Shown piece after piece: positions 25,127 through 33,585 of a stretch of 64,000 nucleotides of DNA; within the stretch, counting starts at the first letter, position 1, and every line of letters begins with the position of its first letter. Made by a program: the position numbers and the translations under genes. The notes below the pieces were generated by a model. That model did not search any database and had not been told where the DNA came from. It was given only the letters and a program-made list of their open reading frames with translations. Source of the DNA: Acidaminobacter sp. (GTDB lineage: Bacteria; Bacillota; Clostridia; Peptostreptococcales; Acidaminobacteraceae); the NCBI RefSeq assembly GCF_030247605.1, contig NZ_JAOTSB010000009.1, positions 35,444 to 99,443 on the forward strand, read 5' to 3'.

Positions 25127-25705
25127 TTAATAATTGGTTTCCTTGACTTCAAAATAGCCCTGAGGCTTTTTGCACGTCGGGCAAACGCCAGGCGCTTTTT
25201 CGCCTTCGTGGACATAACCGCACTCGCGGCATTTCCAGCGGGTCTTTTCTTTCTTTGCAAAGACTTCCTCATTTGCGCAATTCTCTGCCAGTTTGAGATA
25301 GCGCATTTCATGCTCATACTCAACCTTGGAGATCATACGGTAAGCCGTGGCGACATCCTTGAAGCCTTCTTCCTCAGCGATCTTGGCAAACATAGGATAC
25401 AGCACGGTGTGCTCCTCGTTTTCACCATGAGCCGACGCAAGAAGGTTCTCATAAGTTGAGCCCACTGTGCCCGCAGGATAAGCCGCTGTGATTTCAAGGG
25501 CCTCACCTGCAGTCAGGAAGCTGAAGAAAATTTCTGCGTGAACGCGCTCGTTGTCGGCAGTTTCGTTGAACAGGCCGGCGATTTGCTCGTAACCCTCTTC
25601 AATAGCCTTCTTTGCGAACATTTGGTAGCGATTTCTCGCCTGTGATTCACCAGCGAAGGATTTCAAAAGGTTCTTTTCTGTTTGTGTTCCCTTAATGGCT
25701 GACAT
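25127..25705 (-). CDS. rbr: Rubrerythrin
   Basis: 192 residues. The N-terminal four-helix di-iron domain (residues about 1-145) carries repeated ExxH motifs ('ESQARNRYQMF', 'DNERVHAEIFF', 'EENEEHTVLYPMFA', 'VEYEHEMRYL'). The C-terminal rubredoxin domain has two CxxC knuckles ('CRECGYVHEG', 'CPTCKKPQGYF'). It reduces hydrogen peroxide to water with electrons from rubredoxin. It sits in an oxygen-defence island with ferritin, desulfoferrodoxin, PerR and two rubredoxins, each with its own spacing and probably its own promoter. Confidence 0.97.
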   Translation of the reverse strand: MSAIKGTQTEKNLLKSFAGESQARNRYQMFAKKAIEEGYEQIAGLFNETADNERVHAEIFFSFLTAGEALEITAAYPAGTVGSTYENLLASAHGENEEHTVLYPMFAKIAEEEGFKDVATAYRMISKVEYEHEMRYLKLAENCANEEVFAKKEKTRWKCRECGYVHEGEKAPGVCPTCKKPQGYFEVKETNY

Positions 25706-25732
25706 TATGTCCCTCCTGATTATGTAAATTCT

Positions 25733-25760
25733 TCCGGCCGGACAAAACTGTCCGGCCGGC
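25733..25760 (-). terminator. Hairpin after ferritin
   Basis: Perfect stem CCGGCCGGAC / GTCCGGCCGG with a short loop, 28 bases past the ferritin stop. The following T-tract is weak on the minus strand. Confidence 0.6.
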
Positions 25761-25787
25761 CATCAAATCTCTTTTTGCTTGGCAACC

Positions 25788-26294
25788 TTACTCAGCAGCC
25801 GGATTGAACACGCGCGCTCTGAACTCGCGGTCCATCATTAAAATGCCATTGCCCTTGCCGTCAATAAGCTTGAGTTCAGAAATAATTGCTTCTGCATTTG
25901 ACTCTTCTTCCACCTGCTCATCAATGAACCAGTTCAGGAAGCTCTTAGTCGCATGGTCTCTCTCGTCAATGGCGATGTCCATGATGTTGTTGATCAGGCT
26001 GGTGACGTGCTGCTCATGAGCAAGCACTTCCTCATACACATCCACGACGTTTTCCCACTCAACCTTTGGACCGTCAATTTTTGTCAAGATGACACGACCG
26101 CCGCGCTCGTTGACAAAGTCAAACATTTTCATTGCATGGAACTGCTCTTCCTGAAACTGAACGCGCATCCAGTTCGCGAAGCCAGGGAGGTTTTGCGCTT
26201 CGAAATACGCTGCCATAGAAAGATACAGATACGCTGAGTACAACTCTGCGTTGATTTGAATGTTGAAAGCTTCTTCTACTCTTTTGTTGATCAT
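25788..26294 (-). CDS. ftnA: Ferritin
   Basis: 168 residues, prokaryotic non-haem ferritin. The ferroxidase residues are visible: Glu in 'NAELYSAYLYL', 'EEQFHAMKMFDFV' (ExxH) and 'LAHEQHVT', plus 'FLNWFIDEQVEEE'. It stores iron as a mineral and limits Fenton chemistry. Neighbouring rubrerythrin and desulfoferrodoxin support a role in peroxide and iron stress. Confidence 0.96.
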   Translation of the reverse strand: MINKRVEEAFNIQINAELYSAYLYLSMAAYFEAQNLPGFANWMRVQFQEEQFHAMKMFDFVNERGGRVILTKIDGPKVEWENVVDVYEEVLAHEQHVTSLINNIMDIAIDERDHATKSFLNWFIDEQVEEESNAEAIISELKLIDGKGNGILMMDREFRARVFNPAAE

Positions 26295-26376
26295 GCTTCG
26301 TCACTCCTGTACTGCCTTCAGACTTACCTCTGAAAGTCGCTGTGTTTTAGTGGTATTCAAATGCGGTAAGTAAAAA

Positions 26377-26757
26377 TTACGCTTCTGAGCTCCAGTGTCC
26401 GTGAAGATTGCAGTACTCGCGGGCTGAGACGGTCTCAGCGTCTGTGCAGAAATAGGCAGCCGGCTCATCGCCTGGCTTGAGAAATGCCGTCAGCACTTCT
26501 TTGCCCGTCAGAAGCTCAATCCACTGAATGTAGTGAGCGTCCGTCATAGGGTGAAGTGTGGAACCGACGGTGACCTTGTAGCCGCCCTCGACTTTTTCTA
26601 TAACCGGAACGTGCTTCTCAGTAGAGGAGTCCGCTTTTTTCTCTTCCATAAACGTCATAGGCTGACCGCAGCATACGAGCTCGCCGCCGCCCTCGTTATA
26701 GACCTCTACTATGTTTCCGCAAAGTTCACATTTAAATACACCAAGATGCTTAGCCAA
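26377..26757 (-). CDS. dfx: Desulfoferrodoxin (superoxide reductase)
   Basis: 126 residues, two-iron type. The N-terminal desulforedoxin domain has 'CELCG' and 'VCCGQP'. The catalytic centre II has 'KHVPVIEK' (Glu-Lys pair, His), '[17 protein letters not shown]' (two His) and the C-terminal 'CNLHGHW' (Cys and His). It reduces superoxide to peroxide using rubredoxin as donor. It is next to perR and the rubredoxins, so the pathway superoxide to peroxide to water is encoded together. Confidence 0.97.
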   Translation of the reverse strand: MAKHLGVFKCELCGNIVEVYNEGGGELVCCGQPMTFMEEKKADSSTEKHVPVIEKVEGGYKVTVGSTLHPMTDAHYIQWIELLTGKEVLTAFLKPGDEPAAYFCTDAETVSAREYCNLHGHWSSEA

Positions 26758-26780
26758 ATTATTTCCCTCCTATTGTCATA

Positions 26781-27200
26781 CTACTGGACCTGATTGCACC
26801 CAGAGCACAGTCCCTTGTAATACACATGCTTCTCTCGAACTTCCGATCCCTCTGGGCCGCCATAACGCAATTGATCCGCTTCTACGTCAAAATCGAACAC
26901 CTTCTGGCAGGAAACACATTTGAAGTGCCCATGCAATGAAGTATCCGCGTCGTAGCGGGCTTCATTTTCCTCAATGGAAATCAGGTATGCGATCCGGTTT
27001 TCAACAAAGAGGTTCAAAGTGTTGTAGACCGTCGTCTTGGAGAGTGTCGGTATTTCGGGAACAAGCGCGCGGTAAATTGTATCTACGGTAGGGTGCTCCT
27101 TCGTATGCATCAGATACTCGAAAATCCGGATCCTCTGATAGGAGGGCTTGATACCGCTTTCTTTCAAATACTCGCTGATGTTCTCGATCTTCCTGAGCAT
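26781..27200 (-). CDS. perR: Fur-family regulator, PerR-like
   Basis: 139 residues. A winged-helix DNA-binding domain ('ESGIKPSYQRIRIFEYLM', 'TLSKTTVYNTLNLFVE') precedes the metal-binding half with 'LHGHFKCVSCQKVFDF' and a C-terminal 'CSGCNQVQ', giving the structural Cys4 zinc site of PerR. PerR senses peroxide by metal-catalysed His oxidation and represses defence genes. The location in the oxygen-defence island favours PerR over Fur or Zur. A 10-1-10 palindrome at 27962-27982 is a candidate site. Confidence 0.9.
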   Translation of the reverse strand: MLRKIENISEYLKESGIKPSYQRIRIFEYLMHTKEHPTVDTIYRALVPEIPTLSKTTVYNTLNLFVENRIAYLISIEENEARYDADTSLHGHFKCVSCQKVFDFDVEADQLRYGGPEGSEVREKHVYYKGLCSGCNQVQ

Positions 27201-27238
27201 GATGCCCTGACTCCCTTCGATTGCTTGACTATATAGGT

Positions 27239-27397
27239 TTATTCAGGCTCAAACATATCCTTGCCAACGCCGCAAAGCGGGCAAACCCAATCATCAGGAA
27301 TATCAGCGAAAGCCGTGCCTGGCGCTACGCCGCCATCTGGATCTCCGAGTTCAGGATCATAAACATAACCACATGCGGTGCAAACATATTTTTCCAT
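27239..27397 (-). CDS. Rubredoxin (copy 1)
   Basis: 52 residues from ATG 27397; a longer reading to 27439 adds non-family residues. The two knuckles '[10 protein letters not shown]' and '[13 protein letters not shown]' bind one iron. It carries electrons from NADH:rubredoxin oxidoreductase (encoded at 28.2 kb) to rubrerythrin and desulfoferrodoxin. It is close to the next rubredoxin (about 85 percent identical by eye), so it arose by tandem duplication. Confidence 0.97.
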   Translation of the reverse strand: MEKYVCTACGYVYDPELGDPDGGVAPGTAFADIPDDWVCPLCGVGKDMFEPE

Positions 27398-27488
27398 AAA
27401 AAGTCTCCTTTCAAAATGGGATTCGCTCGCCATTGACAAAAGCCCTTAACGCCTTGCCACTGACTCTTCAACATCAAATATGACCGGT

Positions 27489-27644
27489 TTAGACCGGCTC
27501 AAACATGTCCTTGCCAACGCCGCAAAGAGGACAGACCCAATCATCCGGAATGTCTTCGAAGGCAGTGCCCGGCGCTACGCCATTGTCAGGGTCGCCAATT
27601 GCTGGATCGTACTCATAGCCGCAAGCTGTGCAAACGTATTTCAT
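27489..27644 (-). CDS. Rubredoxin (copy 2)
   Basis: 51 residues. It begins ATG 27644 with an AGGGAGGAT ribosome site and is easily missed because it is short. Knuckles '[10 protein letters not shown]' and '[13 protein letters not shown]' are intact. The gap to copy 1 is 91 bases. The two copies differ mostly around residues 10-30, so the duplication is recent or under strong constraint. Confidence 0.95.
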   Translation of the reverse strand: MKYVCTACGYEYDPAIGDPDNGVAPGTAFEDIPDDWVCPLCGVGKDMFEPV

Positions 27645-27762
27645 GTGTAATCCTCCCTGTTTGTTTTATTGTTGAACCGGAATTTCACCGGCTTCAAACC
27701 GAACTGAGTTTTTAAAAAAGTAAGACGTTTTTGCCGATGGTTCCGGCAGCCCACACTTCACT

Positions 27763-27948
27763 CTATTTTACGATTTCATAGAAGCAGCGCTTTGGCGAGT
27801 AAATTTTGCCCTCTTCTTTAAGCTGCTTAATGGCCTTATCGACATCTTTCTTGTCAGCGCCTGTCTTTTCAACGATATCTCCGGGACGGACCGCGTCGCC
27901 CGCGTCCTCAAATGCTTTTAAAACCTCTTGTTTAAGATCCAATCCCAA
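27763..27948 (-). CDS. Small winged-helix-like protein
   Basis: 61 residues from a TTG start at 27948 (27942 is an equally possible TTG; the ribosome site GGGAGG is 4 or 10 bases away). The sequence 'ALR-like' helix-turn-helix pattern is visible: 'VRPGDIVEKTGADKKDVDKAIKQLKEEGKI' read in two parts (DIVEKTGADKKDVDKAI and LKEEGKIYSPKRC). It looks like a stand-alone DNA-binding wHTH of a type common in anaerobes. Function is unknown. Its promoter carries a PerR-like palindrome 14 bases upstream. Confidence 0.72.
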   Translation of the reverse strand: MGLDLKQEVLKAFEDAGDAVRPGDIVEKTGADKKDVDKAIKQLKEEGKIYSPKRCFYEIVK

Positions 27949-27961
27949 TAAGCCTCCCTCT

Positions 27962-27982
27962 AAAATGTAATGATTACATTTT
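27962..27982. promoter_or_regulatory. 21-bp palindrome, candidate PerR/Fur-type operator
   Basis: Arms AAAATGTAAT and ATTACATTTT around one G, a perfect 10-1-10 inverted repeat. The inner ATGTAAT-G-ATTACAT has the 7-1-7 spacing of Fur-family boxes. It lies just upstream of the small winged-helix gene and about 235 bases before the divergent NADH:rubredoxin reductase. The neighbouring PerR is the natural candidate regulator. Confidence 0.6.
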
Positions 27983-28216
27983 TATACTAACATATTAATT
28001 TCTGCGCCGTCAACCCTTTTCTGATTGTTTCAATTTACATGACTATCGGCTAAGCGGCATAATGCTTTATTATTATACCTAAAAACAGGCTGCCTAAACT
28101 TAAATCTGTTTTTTTGTGCTGACCCATTCCACATCAAAGCGATTTTAGGCCTCAGTAATGGGTAAGAGTACGTCGTACCGCACTTTGCAACCAAAGAACT
28201 TGAAGGAGGCCCACCC

Positions 28217-29422
28217 ATGGAAAGAAAATCGTATGACATTATCATTATAGGCAACGCCGCCGCAGGTACTGGCGCCGTGGAAAGCATCCGCAGCCTCAGA
28301 CCCGACGCGTCGGTGCTCATGATTACTTCAGAGCCTGAACTCGGCTATTTTAGGCCGATGGTCAGTTATTACCTCTATGACGCCCACAAGCCCAATTACT
28401 TCTATCTTCACCCGAGGGAATGGTACGAGGACAACCGGATTGACCTGTGCCTCGGAACTACAGTCACCGAACTTCTTCCGGCAGAAAAGTGCCTTAAAAC
28501 CCAGGATGGGGCACAGTACAATTACGACAGGCTGATCCTTGCAAGCGGCAGCAGAAACAACGTGCCGCCCATCCGCAATATCGACAAGGCCGGGGTCTTT
28601 ACGGTGCGGACCAAAAAGGACGCGGACGACATCAAGGACTATGCGAAAAATGTCCAGGAGGCCGTGGTTATTGGCGGCGGGCTTCTCGGACTTGAGTTTG
28701 CCTGGGGACTGAAAACCCTGGGCCTGGACGTCACCGTCCTGGAAATTGCGGACCGTCTGCTGCCTCGCCAGCTGGACCACGAAGGTTCCCGGCTGTTTGA
28801 GGAAGGCGTTTTGAAAACGGGCATCAAAGTCCGAAAGGAAGTCAAAATCCAGGAGCTGATTGGCAAAGATGCTGTTGAGGGCGTGCTTATTGGAGAGGGC
28901 GCCGGAGAAATTATAAATGCCCAGATGGTCCTCGTTTCCGCGGGGGTCAAACCCAACAAGGAGCTGGCGGAAGCAGCCGGTATTGCCTGCAGCCGCGGCG
29001 TTATTGTGGATGAGGCTATGAGAACCAGTGCTGAGGGCATCTATGCGGCTGGAGACGTCGCGGAGGTGGGTGGCACTGTCTTTGGACTTTGGCCAATGTC
29101 GCTGGAAATGGGCAAAGTGGCCGGCACAGGCGCCTCGGGAATGGACGCTGCCTGGAAAATGACCGTGCCGTCCAGCATTTTCAAGAGCATGAATATGCAG
29201 GTGTTTTCAGTCGGAGACATCATGACCTTTGAATCCAAAGGCCTCCGGAGCATCACAGATTACGACAGACACAGCGGTGTCTATAAAAAACTTTACTTCG
29301 AAGACGGGGTCTACGTCGGCGGGATCCAAATGGGCAGCCTGAATAAGTCAGGCGTAATGCAGAAGTCCATAGGCAAAGGCGTCAGTGTGGCACAAATGGT
29401 AGAGGATGTTATAGAGAAATAA
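28217..29422 (+). CDS. NADH:rubredoxin oxidoreductase-like FAD/NAD(P) reductase
   Basis: 401 residues, GAAGGAGG ribosome site. An N-terminal FAD-binding Rossmann motif ('DIIIIGNAAAGTGAVESI') is followed by the NAD-binding motif near residue 145 ('AVVIGGGLLGLEFAWGL') and the second FAD motif near 272 ('GIYAAGDVAEV'). The protein resembles clostridial NROR, which passes NADH electrons to rubredoxin. Two rubredoxins and their acceptors lie next door on the opposite strand, so the whole electron chain is present. An alternative name is nitrite-reductase-like oxidoreductase. Confidence 0.88.
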   Translation: MERKSYDIIIIGNAAAGTGAVESIRSLRPDASVLMITSEPELGYFRPMVSYYLYDAHKPNYFYLHPREWYEDNRIDLCLGTTVTELLPAEKCLKTQDGAQYNYDRLILASGSRNNVPPIRNIDKAGVFTVRTKKDADDIKDYAKNVQEAVVIGGGLLGLEFAWGLKTLGLDVTVLEIADRLLPRQLDHEGSRLFEEGVLKTGIKVRKEVKIQELIGKDAVEGVLIGEGAGEIINAQMVLVSAGVKPNKELAEAAGIACSRGVIVDEAMRTSAEGIYAAGDVAEVGGTVFGLWPMSLEMGKVAGTGASGMDAAWKMTVPSSIFKSMNMQVFSVGDIMTFESKGLRSITDYDRHSGVYKKLYFEDGVYVGGIQMGSLNKSGVMQKSIGKGVSVAQMVEDVIEK

Positions 29423-29480
29423 GAGACGAGAGAGGGAATTGGATAAAGCTCCAATTCCCTCTCTCGTCTCTCACTTTTTT
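29422..29480 (+). terminator. Terminator after the rubredoxin reductase gene
   Basis: A perfect stem of 21 base pairs (29423-29443 with 29450-29470) with a six-base loop and a T-run from 29475, one of the longest hairpins in the window. Confidence 0.92.
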
Positions 29481-29487
29481 GATGTGG

Positions 29488-29600
29488 AAGTGGGTGTCGA
29501 TAGGCGCTAGCCGCTGCGGCTGGCGCCTATCAACCCCCAGTTCCTCTTTGAAACTCGGGGTCGATAGAAACTCGGTGTCAGACACCCAGTTTCTTTTTTT
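29488..29600. repeat. Cluster of GTCGATAGGC and GGTGTCAGACACC elements
   Basis: 29490-29545 holds a hairpin with arms GGTGTCGATAGGCGC / GCGCCTATCAACCCC. About 29557-29600 holds GGGTCGATAGAAACTCGGTG followed by the palindrome GGTGTCAGACACC (29574-29586) and a T-run. Both belong to dispersed families. Confidence 0.7.
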
Positions 29601-29617
29601 CATCCATCCATCCATCC

Positions 29618-30499
29618 TTATTCCGCCAAACCAGCCTTTTTCAACAAATGCTGATAGGTTCTCCGGTCAATGACCTCTCCCTGCAGAAGTCTCACTTCAT
29701 AGTTTTCATTGCCGGCAAAAGCCTCGTAGGCAGCTTTCAGCGGCCCCTCAAAAAAAAGGGCTGCTTCGTGGCTTTCCACTGCATAGCCCAGGTTCTCCAG
29801 TGCCTTTCGGAGCTTCCCGGCAATCTCAGGTGTTACATCAAGGTGGTCCTTCTTGGCAGGTGCTTCAAAGTACATTTCGTGGAGGGTCAGCAGATGCTCG
29901 AGCTTTTCTATAGGCTGCGGATCATCATCTACCCGCAGGTCGATCGCACGGTCATTATAGCCTCCGTAACTGCCGTTCTCCCGGACAATCAGCAGAGCGG
30001 CGGACTGTCTGCCGCGGCTGTCGCCCCCGGCGTTCTGGGCTGCCTTCAAAGCCTCCAGCAACCGTCTGGCCAAGGTTCCCTCCGTGCTTTCGAAAGTATC
30101 CGCCAAGGCTGTCACGGTGTCCCCACTGACCAATATATTGCCCTGGCAGGCATAGTTGTCGCCGTAGAGTCCGCCTGCCCACAGATGGCAGCGCTCTCCT
30201 GTATAGGAAACGGCGTTGCCCTGAGCATCCACAATGCCGACCTGGCGGTCTTCCCTGCCTTCATCCAGCGCCAGCAGTGCCTTCAGAGTCTCATCCGCAG
30301 TGTAGCCCTTCTTTAGAAGCGCCAGGCCAATCTCACCGTAATCCAGGTTGGCGTAGGCTTGTGTGGCAATAGCGCCCACGTTGGCTTTAGCCCAGGGCAC
30401 CACGGCCCCAACAGCCAAAAACTTGGACTGGACGGCAACGCCCAGCTCTTGGGTGACCGGATCCCGGGCGACAATGGAAAAAGTTGAGATATTCTTCAT
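29618..30499 (-). CDS. DUF1028 protein (Ntn-hydrolase-like)
   Basis: 293 residues from ATG 30499, with GGAGG 10 bases upstream; ATG 30505 is 4 bases from it. The N-terminus 'STFSIVARDPVTQELGVAVQSKFLAVGAVVPWA' (key parts STFSIVARDP and LGVAVQSKFLAVG) is diagnostic for DUF1028, followed by 'GERCHLWAGG' and 'VDDDPQPIEKL'. The fold resembles Ntn-hydrolases. Its substrate is unknown; some members neighbour peptidase or nucleoside genes. Here it stands alone between two terminators. Confidence 0.85.
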   Translation of the reverse strand: MKNISTFSIVARDPVTQELGVAVQSKFLAVGAVVPWAKANVGAIATQAYANLDYGEIGLALLKKGYTADETLKALLALDEGREDRQVGIVDAQGNAVSYTGERCHLWAGGLYGDNYACQGNILVSGDTVTALADTFESTEGTLARRLLEALKAAQNAGGDSRGRQSAALLIVRENGSYGGYNDRAIDLRVDDDPQPIEKLEHLLTLHEMYFEAPAKKDHLDVTPEIAGKLRKALENLGYAVESHEAALFFEGPLKAAYEAFAGNENYEVRLLQGEVIDRRTYQHLLKKAGLAE

Positions 30500-30582
30500 A
30501 GTCATAACGCCTCCTCGCGTAAAGTGCAAAGCAACCGAATTATCCTATAAATATCCTTTGCCGCACTATCCAAACAAAAGAA

Positions 30583-30667
30583 AAAGGGACAGACCGGCGC
30601 CCCCATGATCCGGCGCACACAGAAGTTCTCTGCGGCGCCCCTTGGGTTTGTCAGGCTGTCCCTTTAT
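30583..30667 (-). terminator. Terminator after the sulfur-transfer operon
   Basis: Long hairpin with outer stem CTGTCCCTTT / AAAGGGACAG, an inner G/C-rich stem and TTCTTTTG after it on the minus strand, 5 bases past the CsoR-family stop. Confidence 0.85.
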
Positions 30668-30671
30668 AATG

Positions 30672-30962
30672 TTATTTCGAAAACTGCAGGATCATGTGAA
30701 TAATGTGCTCCATCCGCTCCGCTTCGACCTTGCCGTCCTCATCCGGATCCAGAAGGCACTCCAGGGCATGGCTTTCCATAACCATAAGGCCAATCTTGTG
30801 CACCGAGGACTTAATGGCGAGGATCTGGGTCAGAACATCCTCGCAACCCTTGCCTTCATCCACCATCTTTTCGATGCCGGCAATGTGGCCTTTGACTGTT
30901 CTGAGGCGGTTGATGATGTCCTTGCGGTTTTTTTCCATTGATTTTTCGTTATACAGCTCCAT
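30672..30962 (-). CDS. CsoR/FrmR/CstR-family repressor (DUF156)
   Basis: 96 residues, AAAGGAGG before ATG. The all-alpha DUF156 fold is clear ('RLRTVKGHIAGIEKMVDEG'). The effector residues are Cys40, His65 and Cys69 ('ESHALEC'), with the 25- and 4-residue spacing of copper-sensing CsoR. A persulfide sensor (CstR) would need only the two Cys. The gene follows the CoA-disulfide reductase/rhodanese/TusA fusion by 13 bases in the same operon, so a sulfane-sulfur sensing role is favoured by context but not proven. GC-tract inverted repeats at two promoters are likely operators. Confidence 0.88.
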   Translation of the reverse strand: MELYNEKSMEKNRKDIINRLRTVKGHIAGIEKMVDEGKGCEDVLTQILAIKSSVHKIGLMVMESHALECLLDPDEDGKVEAERMEHIIHMILQFSK

Positions 30963-30975
30963 AAAACTGCCTCCT

Positions 30976-33501
30976 TTAGATAAAGAGGTTCACGTCAGCC
31001 TCTTCCGCAGCGCCGAGGTAGGTTGCGACACCAGAGTATTCAATGCCGTCGATCAGCTCTTCTTTTTCAACGCCGAGCACATCCATGGACATGGTACAGG
31101 CGATCATGCGTACGCCGTTTTCAAGAGCTTGTTGAAGCAAGGTCTCAAGGGTATCAACATTCTTGCTCTTCATGATGTTTTTCATCATCACAGGACCAAT
31201 GCCGAACATATGCATTTTGGACAGTCCAAGCTTAGTGGTGCCCTTTGGCAGCATAACACTGAACATTTTGGCCATGAAGCCCTTTGGTACTGATGGCGGG
31301 TTGGCCTTCTTCAGGATATTCAGACCCCAGAAGGTGTAGAACATGGTGACTTTTCTGCCCATAGCAGCTGAACCGTTGGCTATGATCAGGGCCGCCAAAG
31401 CCTTGTCGAGATCGCCGCTGAAAACGACGAGGGTTTTGTCGTTTGGAAGCTCCGACAGGTTATGTGCCGGTTTGTGCTCGCTGGTGCCTTTCATGACGTT
31501 GGCGAAAACGTTTTTCTTGTCGCCTTTGCCGGAAGAGAGGAGCGTGTTGCCGGTCTTCCTCGCCCAGGTCGCAATATCATTGACGAAACCAGGATCTGTC
31601 GCGGTGACTTCCAGGACATCCCCTGGCGCCATTTCTTCCATGCGTTTGTAGACCTGGAGGATCGGGCCTGGGCACTGGAGTCCGCAAGCATTGAGTTTGA
31701 TGACATTGCCGGTCTGTTTGACTGCCCTTGAGATGATCTCGCCAGAATCGGTGAGCTCAGACTCAGCCGGCAAGCCACAGCTGCCGCCATCCGCGCCGCC
31801 GCAGAGAGAACCGCCGCATTTGTCAATATTGGCCGGGTCTTGGCAAAAGACATTTTGGAAAGTCGTAAAGCCCCCGCTGAGGTTGCGGACATCCTCAAAG
31901 CCAAGCTGCTTCAAAATACGGGCCGCAATGTAGCCGCGAAGACCTACAGCACAGTATACCACGATGGTTTTGCTCTTGTCGAGTTCGCCGTGACGCGCTC
32001 TGAGTTCATCCACAGGAATGTTGACCGAGCCGCCGACATAGCCGAGCTCTCGCTCGACAGCGTCGCGAACGTCAACCACGATACTCTTTTCAGGATCGAG
32101 GGCATCCAGTTCATGCCACTGAATGACTTTAAGATCGCCTTTAAGGATGTTTTCTGCGGTGAAGCCTGACATGTTGACCGGATCCTTGGCGGAAGAGTAT
32201 GGCGGTGCGTAAGCCAACTCGAGTTCTTTCAGATCTTCTATAGTTCCGCCAAAGCGGATGGCGGTTGCAATGACGTCAATGCGTTTGTCGACGCCCTCGT
32301 AACCTACGATTTGGGAACCCAGCACTTTGCCCTTGACGTCGAAGATGAGCTTGAGCGCCATCGGCAGAGCACCTGGGTAGTAGCCTGCATGGGACTTGGA
32401 GTGAATAATGGAGGTCCAGAAGTCGATGCCGTAGACTTTGCCCGCGCGTTTCAGGGATTTTTCGTTGACGCCTGTGCTGGCGACTGTGAGGTCGAAGACC
32501 TTGGCAATGGACGTGCCTTGCGTGCCCTTGTAGACTTCATTAGCGCCGGCGATGTTGTTGGCCGCGATTCGGCCTTGCTTGTTGGCAGGGCCCGCGAGCG
32601 GCACCATAGCCTTGATGCCCTGGACGAAGTCCGTGACTTCAATGGCGTCGCCAATCGCATAGATGTTCGGGTCGCTGGTCTTCAGCGTGCCGTCGACCAC
32701 AATGCCGCCGCGCTCGTTAAGCTCGAGGCCGGCATCCTTCGCGAGCTGCGTCTGAGGACGGACGCCTATTGAAAGGAGTACAATTTCCGCGTCCACTTTA
32801 GCGCCGCTGGCTAAGGTTACTGTAGTGATGCCGTTGTTGTAGTTGAATTCCTTGACGCCGTCGCCGAGTCTCAGGTCGACGCCTTTATTTCTTAGGTGTG
32901 CGTGGACCTGCTGCGCCATCTCGAAATCGATTGGTGCCATGACCTGGTCCAGCATCTCGATCACGCTGACCTGAATGCCGCGGTCCCAGAGGTTTTCCGC
33001 CATCTCGAGACCAATAAAGCCGCCGCCTATAACCGCTGCGCGCTTTGGCTTGAGGTTGTCGACAAAGCCCTTGATCGCATCTGTATCCGGAATGTTCCAA
33101 AGGGTGAAAATGTTCGGGTTGTTGATGCCCGGAATTGGCGGCTTGAGCGGCGTAGAGCCCGGTGAAAGGACCAGGACGTCGTAGCTCTCTTCGTAATTTT
33201 GCCCGCTGGCCAAATTGATGACCTCAATGGTCTTCTTCTCGCGGTTTATGCTGAGGACTTCATTTTGAACGCGTACATCAATTTCAAAGCGCGCCTTCAT
33301 AGCCTCCGGCGTCTGTACAAGCAGCGCCGATCGCTCTTCAATAGTCTCGCCGATATAATACGGCAGGCCGCAGTTCGCAAATGAAATGTATTCGCCTTTC
33401 TCAAACAAAATAATTTCTGCGGTTTCATCCACACGTCTGAGACGTGCTGCCGCACTTGCGCCACCGGCGACACCGCCGACAATCAATACTTTTTTTCCCA
33501 C
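30976..33501 (-). CDS. CoA-disulfide/polysulfide reductase fused to rhodanese, TusA and DsrE domains
   Basis: 841 residues from GTG 33501 (GGAGGG 7 bases upstream; the frame to 33561 is not used). Domains in order: FAD/NAD reductase (about 1-445) with 'KVLIVGGVAGGASAAARLRR', the active-site 'FANCGLPYYIG' Cys and dimerisation domain; rhodanese (about 460-560, active site 'VVYCAVGLRG'); a Cys-rich linker ('CGGSLCGGADGGSCG'); TusA/SirA (about 605-680, 'NACGLQCPGPI'); DsrE-like (about 685-841). The chain could take a persulfide from the reductase and pass it along rhodanese, TusA and DsrE. Related multi-domain proteins occur in anaerobes. The CsoR-type repressor follows in the operon. Confidence 0.92.
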   Translation of the reverse strand: MGKKVLIVGGVAGGASAAARLRRVDETAEIILFEKGEYISFANCGLPYYIGETIEERSALLVQTPEAMKARFEIDVRVQNEVLSINREKKTIEVINLASGQNYEESYDVLVLSPGSTPLKPPIPGINNPNIFTLWNIPDTDAIKGFVDNLKPKRAAVIGGGFIGLEMAENLWDRGIQVSVIEMLDQVMAPIDFEMAQQVHAHLRNKGVDLRLGDGVKEFNYNNGITTVTLASGAKVDAEIVLLSIGVRPQTQLAKDAGLELNERGGIVVDGTLKTSDPNIYAIGDAIEVTDFVQGIKAMVPLAGPANKQGRIAANNIAGANEVYKGTQGTSIAKVFDLTVASTGVNEKSLKRAGKVYGIDFWTSIIHSKSHAGYYPGALPMALKLIFDVKGKVLGSQIVGYEGVDKRIDVIATAIRFGGTIEDLKELELAYAPPYSSAKDPVNMSGFTAENILKGDLKVIQWHELDALDPEKSIVVDVRDAVERELGYVGGSVNIPVDELRARHGELDKSKTIVVYCAVGLRGYIAARILKQLGFEDVRNLSGGFTTFQNVFCQDPANIDKCGGSLCGGADGGSCGLPAESELTDSGEIISRAVKQTGNVIKLNACGLQCPGPILQVYKRMEEMAPGDVLEVTATDPGFVNDIATWARKTGNTLLSSGKGDKKNVFANVMKGTSEHKPAHNLSELPNDKTLVVFSGDLDKALAALIIANGSAAMGRKVTMFYTFWGLNILKKANPPSVPKGFMAKMFSVMLPKGTTKLGLSKMHMFGIGPVMMKNIMKSKNVDTLETLLQQALENGVRMIACTMSMDVLGVEKEELIDGIEYSGVATYLGAAEEADVNLFI

Positions 33502-33552
33502 TTTGAACCCTCCAATTAGGTTTAAGTTAGTTATTATGTTTAGTTTTCCACT

Positions 33553-33574
33553 TACCCCCACCCCTGTGGGGGCG
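33553..33574. promoter_or_regulatory. GC-tract inverted repeat, candidate CsoR/CstR operator
   Basis: Perfect 7-4-7 repeat CCCCCAC-CCCT-GTGGGGG at 33555-33572, flanked by TA on the left, resembling CsoR-family operators. It starts about 5 bases after the predicted transcription start and so would block the operon. Confidence 0.7.
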
Positions 33575-33585
33575 ACTATAGTTTT

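Noticed and set aside
28350..28365. GCCGATGGT at 28355 inside the reductase gene
   Set aside because: It encodes conserved residues ('RPMVSYY') and lacks the extended flanks, so it is coincidence. The same holds for copies in holB (49357) and rsmI (46563).
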